DNA from: Bugulina stolonifera
Taxonomy: Eukaryota; Bryozoa; Gymnolaemata; Cheilostomatida; Bugulidae
DNA: 64,000 nucleotides
NCBI GenBank assembly: GCA_935421135.1
Contig: OW285193.1
Location: 5,078,496-5,142,495 of the forward strand
Direction: 5' to 3'
Shown here: piece after piece, positions 11,532 to 21,200 of the stretch
Layout: the number at the start of each line of letters is the position of its first letter
Numbering within the stretch: the stretch's first letter is position 1
The notes under the pieces: generated by a model
The model's database searches: none
Seen by the model: only the letters and a program-made list of their open reading frames with translations
What the model was told of the DNA's origin: nothing
Position numbers and translations under genes: made by a program

Positions 11532-11589
11532 GTATGAGTTTCTCACTCTAGCAGTATGAACAATCAGCCTCTAGTCAACAGAGTGAGAG

Positions 11590-11931
11590 TAAACAGAGAC
11601 AGCTACCTACTAGTCAGCGCCTGATCAGAGATGTCAACAAGTACAACATAAGGTTAGTGCTAAATAGGGTAATCGGCAGCAATTGTGAAGTGTCTATTGT
11701 ATATAACGCTATTGAGCCAAAAACAAAAAAAATTAACTTACACCCTACTACTATATATTTTTTATAGGGAGACTAAACAGAGACACTTACCTACTAGTCA
11801 GCACCTGATCAGAGATGTCAACAAGTAAAAAAGGTTAGTGCTAAATGAGGTAGTTGGTAACAATTGTGGATTGCTAATAGTAGTATGAGGTAAAAGAATA
11901 ACTTACACCCTACTATTTTGTATTTTTATAG
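11590..11931 (+). repeat. Tandemly duplicated leader exon plus intron of the polymerase gene
   Basis: About 11590-11767 and 11773-11931 are diverged copies of one unit: a short exon with GATCAGAGATGTCAACAAGT, a donor AGGTTAGTG, and an intron ending in TTTTTATAG. In the first copy the frame from the ATG at 11631 stops after six codons, so it would be a non-coding leader exon with a short upstream frame. In the second copy the ATG at 11815 reads through the splice into the polymerase. Confidence 0.8.
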
Positions 11932-14900
11932 GGGGGGAGAGCTCTCGTCAGGCCGAGCACACTTGTCAACTATGCGGTCTGGTTCTCAAAACAGCGTTTT
12001 CTCTAGACAGGCACACAAAGAGAATGCATGCACAGGCTCACCCACACAAGTGCCCGGTTTGTGGCGGATGTTTTGATGGGAGAAGAAAGCTAGGTCATCA
12101 CATGAGACGATTTCATAGCGAGGCCAAGGCGGAAAAAGATGAGGGGGATGCAGAGAAGTTTGATGATGTTTTCTGGTCCAAACCTCCAACAGCTGAAGAG
12201 GGGGATGAGATGGGGGTGCTACTAGCCCGCTATTGGAGTTCGATCAGGTCCACAATACACTCTCGTCCTGTAGAAGACATTCTCAACGTTCGAGTGTGGA
12301 GAGGGGAATGTGAAGATGAAGGAGATGAAGAGGTGTGGACTAAATTGAGAGCGATGTGGAAGAGAGTACCTTGTACTGTGAAGATTAACTGTAGCGCTGG
12401 AGTCATCCTTGAGCATAAGACCAGTGGAGAGTTGCGCTACTTTCACTCATCAAGCAACAATGCCGCGTTCTTCCCCAAGCCAAGACTGATCAGAGCAGAG
12501 AATGAGATGAGAGAGTTTTGCGAATCTGTGCAGGAGCTCGACTTGAGAGAGAGGTCAGCACAAAGGAGACCGAACACCGCTTGGGTTTTACGTCACATTG
12601 CAAATTTGACATTCTACATCTATAAACTCCTAGAGATTGGCAAGGTGGGTGGTGTAGTGAGCAAACTCCCAGACTACATACTTAACAACCGACATGTGAT
12701 AGCACTAGATGTAGACTTTTGGGCCAGAGGAGGTGCCCGTCCCTACCCAGACAAATTGTGTTTCTTTAGATGTTTGGCCATGATGTATGACTGTAACTGC
12801 GACCCAAAGAAGGGATGTTGCTGTCATCGCCCCTCTCAGACCACAACACATCGCTTGTTTAAACAATACATGAGACAATCTAGATCTTCTTCCCCACCCT
12901 CATCAACTTTGTCAGACTTTCCCGGGGTGGGCGCGAGTGATCTGCTGGCCTTGGAAGATCATTTTGACATATCTATAATAGTCTTCTGCCTAACTGATGA
13001 GGGGGTAGCTCCGATAGTTTGGTCATCTGGGGCACGAAACAAAGCCCGTAAACTCTTTGTCAACATGTACGAAAAACACTTCAGCTGGATAAAGAATGTT
13101 GATTCGTTTGCCAGATGTTTCACCTGCAAGTTGTGCGATGGCGCTTTCACACGTTTGTCCAGCCTACGGCGACATAAGTGCTCGCCAGAGGAAGCATCGG
13201 TGTTTGTTTTCCCTGGTGGAACGTTTGGACCCCCGCCAACCATATTCACAAAACTCAAGCGAGTGGCGGGAATAGAGGTGGTGAACCCCGACCTCTTATA
13301 CTACCCCTACTATATCACCTATGATATTGAATGCTTCATGCCAAAAGACAACCTACAAACTAACACCTCCACAATGACTTTTAGTGCAAGACACGAGTTA
13401 CTGAGCATATCTGTATGTTCTAACGTCCCGGGGTTTGAGCAGGCCAAGTGCTTTGTGAGGAGTGTCGACAGCAAGGATGGAACGAAGTGCATTCGTCAAT
13501 TCGTCCACTACATAGCAAAGATTGCTGACGTGGCAGGAGATTTGTTCGGAGAAAGATTCCGGGATGTACGCAAGCGACTCTCTACTTTCCTTGCGGATCG
13601 GGCGGATAGAGAAGAAGCCTTTGCTGACGAAAAGTTCTCTAACGTCTCGACTTACAGGGTGAAGTCCGGTCTCTCCGGATTAGAAAGAGAGTTAGAACAG
13701 CACATCTCCAGCGTTCCGGTGGTTGGTTTCAACTCACAAAAGTATGACCTAAATATACTAAAGGGACCTTTGCTTCGCTCTCTACAAGAGGAGGAGGGAG
13801 AAGATTTTGTCTTCATCGTTAAGCGTGTTAACAGTATGTCCTGCGTGGAGAGTAGACGTTTTAGGTTCCTTGACATATGCAACTTTATCGCACCGGGCTT
13901 CAACTACTCCAAATACTTGAAGGCATTTGGCGTGTCAGAGAGTAAGGGATTCTTTCCTTACGACTGGGTAGATTCCCTGAGAAGGTTGGATTATTATGGA
14001 CTCCCGCCCCGAGAGAGTTTTTTCAACTCGCTGACTCAGCAAGAATTGAGCGAGCAAGATTATCACCACTGTCAGGTCGTGTGGGAAAGAGAGAACATGG
14101 AAACGTTCAGGGATTTTCTCATCTGGTATAACAACCTCGATGTGGCCCCATTCATCGAGGCCATTGCACGTCAGAGCTCTATCTATCGACAAAAGGGTAT
14201 TGACATGTTGAAATCCGCAATCTCGCTTCCAGGCTTGGCTATCAGATGGTTGTTTATGGAGGTGGAGGCCCGACCTTATGGCTACTCTCCTCCACAAGCC
14301 GCTCTTCCGCTGCATAGGTTAATGTCTCTCCGAGACGAACTTTGCAACTCGCAACCCATATGTCTGTTCGATGAGGAGAGCAAAAGTCTGTACCATACTC
14401 TTCGCGATAACCTCGTGGGAGGGCCAAGCATTATCTTTCACAGACATCATGAGGTTGGAGTGACCTCTATTCGAGAGAAGATGTATGGCACATCCGCAAA
14501 ACCCTGTAGGTCCATTCTGGGAGTTGATGCCAACGCCCTCTACCTATACTGTATGATGGGGAATATGCCTACGGGTTATCCCAGGCGGAGGCTAGAGAGC
14601 CGAGGCTTTGCTCTAGAACCTATTAAAAAGTTCAGCAAAGTGGCGCATGGTTGGTTAGAGTTCCAATCGTGGAAGAGAGGAGAGGTCATCCTTCACCAAC
14701 AGAATGGAGGAGAAATGAGGATAGGCTGTCACAACCTACCAGTGGATGGTTATAGCGAACAGAGTCGGACGGTGTACCAATTCCACGGTTGCTACTGGCA
14801 TGGGCACGAGTGCGAGCTAGGAGGGAACGGAAAAGGTGTCAGAAACATGACGAATGAAGAGCTCCGGGTGGACACTGCAAGGAAAGAAGATTACATCAAG

Positions 14901-16487
14901 GCTCTAGGCTATAAGCTCATCACCACTCGGCAGTGTGAGTGGGAAGCGCGAGTTCGTTCGGATGTAGAAGTTAGGACATTTCTCGCCATCTTCTTTTCTT
15001 CTCTCTATCCGGAGAGGGGTTACGTCAACCTCGATAAGATAATCAATAACATTCGTAGTGGAGAGTACTATGGTTTAGTGGAGTGTGACATTTCCGTACC
15101 CGAAGAGCTAAAAGCGAAGTTCTCTGAGATGGCACCTATTTTCAAGAATATAAACGTGGGAAGAGAACACCTTAGCGAACACATGCGCGCTTTTGCCGAA
15201 CAGAACGGATTCTTGAAGAGACCTCAGCGAATGCTCGTGGGGAGTCTTTTTGGCAAGCGAATCACACTACTCTCCGATCTGGCTAGATGGTATCTAGATC
15301 AAGGTTTGATAATTACCAGGATCTATCAGTTTGTTCACTTTATCCCACGAGCCATCTACAAAGACTTTGGTTCTTCGGTCTCAGACGCAAGAAGAGGTGG
15401 GGATGTGAACCCCGACCTGGCCCTCTTGGCCAGCACCAGCAAGCTCGTTGGGAATTCAGCCTACGGAAAGACCATAACAAATAAAGAGAAACATAAGACT
15501 GTCAAGTATGTGGAGACAGTAGAGGAGGCGGCAGTCAAAGTGAGGAGTAGGCACTTTTCTAGTCTAAACGAAGTTGATGAAAACTACTTTGAGATAGAGC
15601 TTCACAAGAAAAAGGCAAGTGTTGACAATCTTTTTTTTATTTTGATTCTTGATTTGACGAAACTTTTTCTGAGTGGTAGGGTAAACTCTCTCTCTCTCTT
15701 TCTTTCTTTTAGATTCGAATGGATGTTCCATCTGTCGTAGGATTCGTTATCCTCCAGAGAGCCAAGTTGAGAATGCTAGAATTCTACTACGACTTTATGG
15801 ATAGGTAAGTAGAACTAGACTATACAAAGATTTTATCAAATCCTTCTCTATTTATTCTTTGGTGTCAACCCCAACCCCCCCCCCCCCCCCCCTACAACCC
15901 GTCCGTTTTATTTTCACAGATTCGTCAGCAGAGAGGACTTTGAGTACGTAGAAATGGACACGGATAGCGCTTACATGGCTCTGAGTGCTCGTAGTATAGA
16001 TGAGGTCATCCGAAAAGATAAAAAAGAAGAGTTCTACAGAGAATATGGTAGATGGTTTCCCAGACCCTTCTGCGATAGGCACAAGGAAGACTTTATCACG
16101 ACCAAGGTGCTTGGCCAAGAGTGGGAGATGAGGGAATGTTGTGAGAAGGTGCAACGATACGAAACACGAACCCCCGGCCTGTTTAAGGAGGAGTTTCGGG
16201 GGGAGGGGGTCATCGCGCTCAACTCAAAAACATACTTTTGCTGGTCCGCTGATGGTGATAGCAAGTATAGCAGCAAAGGACTAAACAAAAGAGGAAACGC
16301 CCTAACCAAAGAGAAGTTCCTCTCCGTGCTCAGGACAGGGGAGTCGGTGAGAGGGGACAATCGGGGTTTTATCAGAAGAGGAAACCAAACGTATAGCTAC
16401 ACCCAGCTAAAGACCGGACTCACCTACTTCTATGGTAAGCGGAAGGTTGCAGAAGACGGGGTGAGTACGAGTCCTATAGAATGCTAG
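11815..16487 (+). CDS. Protein-primed-type family B DNA polymerase of a Polinton
   Basis: Exons 11815-11833, 11932-15614, 15713-15804 and 15920-16487 join in frame to 1453 aa; intron 2 uses a GC-AG pair (AAGGCAAGT). Two C2H2 zinc fingers lie at about residues 17-67 and a third C2H2-like one at about 407. A Cys-rich block with LCFFRCLAMMYD at about 280 resembles a cysteine-protease-like patch. The proofreading exonuclease is intact: YDIECF (about 470), GFNSQKYDLN (about 605) and YNNLDVAPF. Polymerase motif A is GVDANALYLY (about 871), motif B KLVGNSAYG (about 1176) and motif C MDTDSAY (about 1279). Between A and B an insertion carries FHGCYWHGHEC and a later TTRQCEWE, resembling Vsr-type nuclease signatures. 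It ends in FYGKRKVAEDG, which I take as the family's usual C-terminus. It should copy the linear element from a protein primer. The start is chosen because ATG plus six codons splices in phase into the first zinc finger. Confidence 0.93.
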
Positions 16488-16660
16488 TACTAATTTCTCG
16501 GAGATGAGACTACTTCATTCGATAAATTGGAGAGTAAACGAACAGTGCATCATAACCCTTTTACATATACCCGTATAATTTTTTTCACATTCACTCTCTA
16601 TTGTAAGGGGTCTCCGTCCTCAAAACGGAGGGTTTACCGGTTGTAGCCTTAAAACCGAGC

Positions 16661-16666
16661 AATAAA
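16661..16666 (+). terminator. Polyadenylation signal of the polymerase gene
   Basis: AATAAA occurs 174 bp after the polymerase stop codon and before the GC-rich region at 16791-17303. Confidence 0.45.
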
Positions 16667-16790
16667 ACACTAGCTAATACATTAAAAACCATTTACCTCT
16701 CCAAACCAAAGGGGTAGACGGTACTAGCGCAGCTTCCGCTCATACTCACCCCTTATCAGTTCACATTTCTTCTATTGTCTTCATTCGTAG

Positions 16791-16922
16791 GTGGGGGGTG
16801 ACATCGCACGCGCACGATGCGCTCTCTCCCTATCGGAGTTTGCTACCCGGGGGAAAGTGGACGCGGTGGTCAAAGAAATTGGTGGCGAGTCAACGACATC
16901 ATCGTAGAGGCGGGTCTATTTG

Positions 16923-16969
<47 letters not shown>

Positions 16970-17303
16970 CGATGGCGATGAGAAGACAAGCATCCATCTA
17001 TCCCGTTTATCTATTTCTATTTCTACCCCTCCGAGCGATGATGTCGTCGGCTAACCTCCTCGCGAAGTCTACGGTTTGAAGCGCGGAAGAGCCACCGCCT
17101 TCACTTTCTCTCGCCGCTCGTCACGGGGACGGGCGATTTCCCTAGGGGAGGGTCCGGGGAAAATGAGGGTTAAGACGCGAGTCTTTCATCGAAGGTTCGG
17201 GGGCGCTCGAACGGAGGAGCGCGCGAGTGCGGTGTCACCCCGACCAGTTCAGTCTCAACAGTCCCCGGCGAAGAAATCATCCGGAAGCACCACCACTCGG
17301 TAA
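16791..17303 (+). other. Possible extra exons or small basic ORF of the Polinton
   Basis: A strong acceptor (pyrimidine-rich, ending TTCATTCGTAG) precedes 16791. Joined to a donor GGGGTGAGT inside the last polymerase exon (about 16459), it would replace the final residues with a sequence containing ALSLSEFATRGKVDAVVKEI and a stop near 16916. Further on, a GAT run (16926-16970) could encode an Asp tract. An ATG at about 17163 opens 46 codons of very basic, Ser-rich protein (starting MRVKTRVFHRRFGG) that ends at a GGTAAGT donor-like site. These may be alternative exons or a small DNA-condensing protein, or simply GC-rich non-coding DNA. No family was recognised. Confidence 0.25.
16926..16970. 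repeat. GAT microsatellite
   Basis: About 14 GAT triplets followed by GACGATGGCGATGAG. Confidence 0.95.
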
Positions 17304-17312
17304 GTTTTTTAT

Positions 17313-17326
17313 AGTAGTATAGTCAG
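17313..17326. repeat. Internal copy of the Polinton terminus
   Basis: AGTAGTATAGTCAG, the exact 14-bp outer tip of the left terminal repeat, occurs here in the same orientation, about 45 bp inside the right terminal repeat. Confidence 0.8.
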
Positions 17327-17369
17327 CGTCGTAAACTCTGCACGGGCACTCCGCACGGGTGTAGCCTAT

Positions 17370-17921
17370 CATTACTCTAACCCGTATTTTCCTTCGCTTC
17401 ACCCTACTCCAGCCGACGGTCCGCCCGCGAGGGTCGCGACGGGTCGTTGGGGCGGGAGGGCGGGGGAGGGGCGGGGGATGGGCGGGGGGAGGGCGGCGTG
17501 GGGCCACGGCTGGACTCGCGAACGAGAACCGCCGCGAGGCGGAGGGCGAGGCGGAGGGGTTTGGGGTGGGGAGGGGTGGGGAGGGGTGGGGAGGGGCGGG
17601 GACGGGTGGAGGGAGGACGGGTGGGGTTCGCGGGGCGGGGGGGGCGCGCGCGTACGCGCGCCCCCTCGCCCGAGCCGTGGGATGGGGCGAGGGGTTTGCT
17701 CTTTAGACTGGGTTCCGCGGAACAGCCGATGAGGTTTTTGAACCCCACCCGCGATGGGGGGGAGTAGGTTCTAGGGCTTTGCACATAGAGTGAGGTTTAG
17801 GGGAGAGGAGGGGCGAGAGGACGGGTGGGGTGGTCGTCCGCCCGGGGAGTTTTTGGATCTAGGGCTAATACGACGCGGAAAGGGCCGGGTGTCTGTGTAG
17901 ATCTGCACTGACTATACTACT
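17370..17921 (-). repeat. Polinton right terminal inverted repeat
   Basis: Inverted copy of 8294-8835, ending CTGACTATACTACT. It is followed by the target duplication CACAAT at 17922-17927. Confidence 0.95.
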
Positions 17922-17927
17922 CACAAT

Positions 17928-18267
17928 ACAGTGCAGCATTAGCTAACATTGACATCTTCTCTATTGCATGTACTCTATTATATAATACTGTTATGTGTAG
18001 CTCATATCAGTGAGAGTTATGAGATGTTAAGATTTATAGTTCAGGAGAGGACAACTCTACAACCGCAAGTAAATTTAATGAACTGTAATACAATATTGAT
18101 GAATTGAGTATTTACGTTTTCAGATTAATTGATTGATTTATTGATCGACCGATTGGATGATTGACCGCCTGGCCGACCGTCTGGCAAACTGACCAGTCAG
18201 CCAACCGACCGATCGACTGACCGACCGATCGACTGACCGACCAATCGACTCACCGATCACCAATTGA
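17928..18267. other. 3' flank of the multicopper oxidase gene
   Basis: AT-rich DNA. At about 18120-18265 there is a tract of GATTGATT and repeated GACCGACCGATCGACT units immediately beyond the oxidase stop codon, which would lie in its 3' untranslated region. Confidence 0.5.
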
Positions 18268-21200
18268 TTAATTGATAATAAATATAAAGCAGTCAGCTGC
18301 CCACCCACCTTCATGAAGGTGCTCAGTCTGATGGCAATGTGCCATCCAGTATCCGGGATTATCAGTAAAGATCCGGATGACAGCGTATCCACCAACAGGG
18401 ATCAGCACAGTATCCTTAAGGGGTGGTCTATCCACATTGAACTCTCCCAGCTCATCGTCTGTCCACTGAGCATCAAAGCAGAAATCATTGGAGCACGTGA
18501 TGTCTCTATTCACTAGAGAAATAGAAGGAGTTGTGTTGCGTATAAAATGTTGTAGCAGAGGTCAATGTTAGATTCTACTGAAAGCATCTCTAATGGTGTA
18601 GAAATTAATACATACTGTATTACCTTCTGCGACGAAAAGATGCGTTTACTAGTACACACATACTTCTACATACTTCTACACATACCTCTACACATACTTC
18701 TACGTACTTCTACACATACTTCTACGCATATTTCTATACGCACTTCTAGACATACTTCAATGCGTATTTCTACACATACTTGTACATACTTTTACATGTC
18801 CAATAATATGTACTTCTACATGTCCTAGTAGTGACTATAACTGTGAACAAGTACATCAGCTAGCACTGACGATACTTCTTCTCATACTGCTATGTACCAC
18901 TGCTAGCGATCTCTGCTACTAATAAGTAGACACAGGTTATAGTAGCTATCTACAGTAATTTTTACTACTACGTGTACACATGCCACATACACACATAATG
19001 CACTTACAAGTAGACATGATAAGGCCAGTGGAGTTATCCTTCGGTGGGTAGACAACTCTCAGTACAGCAAACCTATAGCCATGCATGTGCCATGTGTGTA
19101 TGAAATGCTTGAGGACATGATGCATTATCACTATCTGTACAACTCTCTGTAAACAATTACACGTAGTAAACAACTAGGTGAACAAGCTGGCTACATGTAT
19201 TATTGAGTAAGGCAAGTATAATATAAGCATACCCCATTAGTGTACTTACGTTAGCTGGTAGTTTACGGACATTAGTACACGCACAACCCACTGTGTTACA
19301 CACACTATTGTCACAGGCAACCCCAGTCTGAGAGTAATGTTGTTGGTAGAAAGGAGATGAGGGCAGCACTAATGTCATCCCACTAATTGAGTCACCAGCC
19401 ATATAACTGAAAGCTCCAAATCGCTGCAGCATGTTCGATCCATCTCTGCAATTCAACAATCAGTAACCCTGCATAGATGCAATTGAATATCTGATCGGCA
19501 GATTGCCTGTTCACAGCATAAAATAGGCAAAAGGAGTGACCATTGTGTTGATATTAAAGCAACTAGAAAATACATGTACTAACAAGTTCCATCCACATGT
19601 ACTGTATATTGCAGACCAATTAATTGCATGCATACATTGTGTGTAATTATATATGAACTGAACCGCTCAATACCTGATCTTATTTACTTCCTCCTCGTGG
19701 TATGAAGTAGATTTTAGTTGATGCATGGGTATGCATGACCACTCTGGAGCTGACTGGAAAGGGCAGTTGAGAGCTACGCAGACACTAGTCTCACTGCAGT
19801 GTTTCGCAGCAGACATGGGGTCGCTGTTTGAGGAGGAGTAGGATAGAATAGAGAATCCAAGGGGTGTTTGATTCTTGTGGGGAGCTCTATACCTTACCCA
19901 GTAGTTGTCTAATAACAATAGTAATAAATCATGCATCATACTGTATACATAATGTGTGGGTGTCCATGAAAATATTTGTTACCATGGTGCTAATTGTTGG
20001 ACGCGGGAGTTGTCTATCCAGTGGGAATTACCTGTGAAGAGGTAACAGTAGAACTATACACCATTGATCCCATAAGCTACTTATGGGTTTTCTAATGCCA
20101 TACAAGCAGAGCGTGCCTGCAAACACTTCTTTTAGCTGTTTATCTCTAAAACATTATCTATTATAAAACTTGATCTAATTAATGAGTTAAGAGTTGTGCT
20201 CTCAACCTAGCATTTATCCAGTTACCTGATGAGCTCACACTAAAATTACGATTGCTTTGAAGGCAGCGCATATATAATTGGAGTACATAGGAATTATCTC
20301 CTCAATCTTAAAGAGTGGGCAACTCTACAACAATCTTGAATCGTACACTAATGTAGCATTATCGATAGTATATATCACCTACCAATAGCCTGGTCTGTGT
20401 TTACTAGCACATTCACTCTCTCCCCGATAGCTAGGAATACCGAGTCGACAGTTATAGGCTCTACTTCACAGCTGTCCACTCCCACAACCTTCATCTTATG
20501 TCCATCTATAGACACCTCCACCATGTTATCAAACCCTGTGTTGATGAATCTAAACATATACTGTTGACCTTGACTCACTCTGTGAAAGGTCAAAGGGGCA
20601 GAGTTGCCATTAAACCTGCCTCTACCATTAATGAGGAAAGAGTCAGAAGCGAGATCACCGACATCTTCATCAGCTAAATCATCGTATCTGTCAGGAATTG
20701 CTGCAATAGATCAATGTAACTGGGTGATAAGTAGTGACTCATTGAAGTATAACAACATCTTAGAAGCTGTCCTCTTTCTATGTGCAATATTATTAGCTAA
20801 GCTTGCTCATGTGCATTTCAAGTAATAATTTGATGCTACAATCAATTAGAATAACCACAAGGTTTATTATTTCAATGACCCACTAGAGCACTGCTTTCGA
20901 GCCCATAGGGCAGGAGTTGTCACTACTTATCATAAGTAGACTACTTGTTTGGCTGCACCAACCATCTGTAAAGTTGTATGTGCCTTCTATAGATAAAAAG
21001 ATTAACTCACGACTATACACTGCTTGGTCTTCTCCGGGTCCATATAAGGAAGTAGCGAACTGGTCCGAGTCCATGTGCAACCAGTCATTCACCTGCACAT
21101 TGAATGAGGGATAACTGGGCCGGCTGTCATCATACACAATTAGTGCACCAAACAATCCGTCCATTCTCTGCATGGACATGTGTGAGTGATACCAGAATGT

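Larger units (their letters stand above)
8294..17921. mobile_element. Reduced Polinton/Maverick-type element (9628 bp)
   Basis: Seen directly: long inverted terminal repeats (8294-8835 and 17370-17921) beginning AGTAGTATAGTCAG, flanked by a perfect 6-bp duplication CACAAT at 8288-8293 and 17922-17927. Polintons are known for 6-bp duplications, terminal repeats of 100-1000 bp, 5'-AG...CT-3' ends and a protein-primed family B DNA polymerase; all four are present. Inside, from left to right: a 104-bp tandem array, a minus-strand two-exon gene, a minisatellite palindrome with divergent promoters, the plus-strand polymerase gene, and a short GC-rich region of uncertain coding. Full Polintons are usually 15-20 kb with integrase, ATPase, protease and capsid genes, and I find none of these. 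The element is therefore a natural deletion derivative or a replication-only lineage that would need integrase in trans. GC content is clearly above the host flanks. Confidence 0.9.

Noticed and set aside
15615..15740. Continuation of the polymerase frame to a stop at 15740
   Set aside because: Read-through of an intron: the conserved segment before motif C resumes in frame at 15713 and the DTDS motif lies in the exon at 15920.
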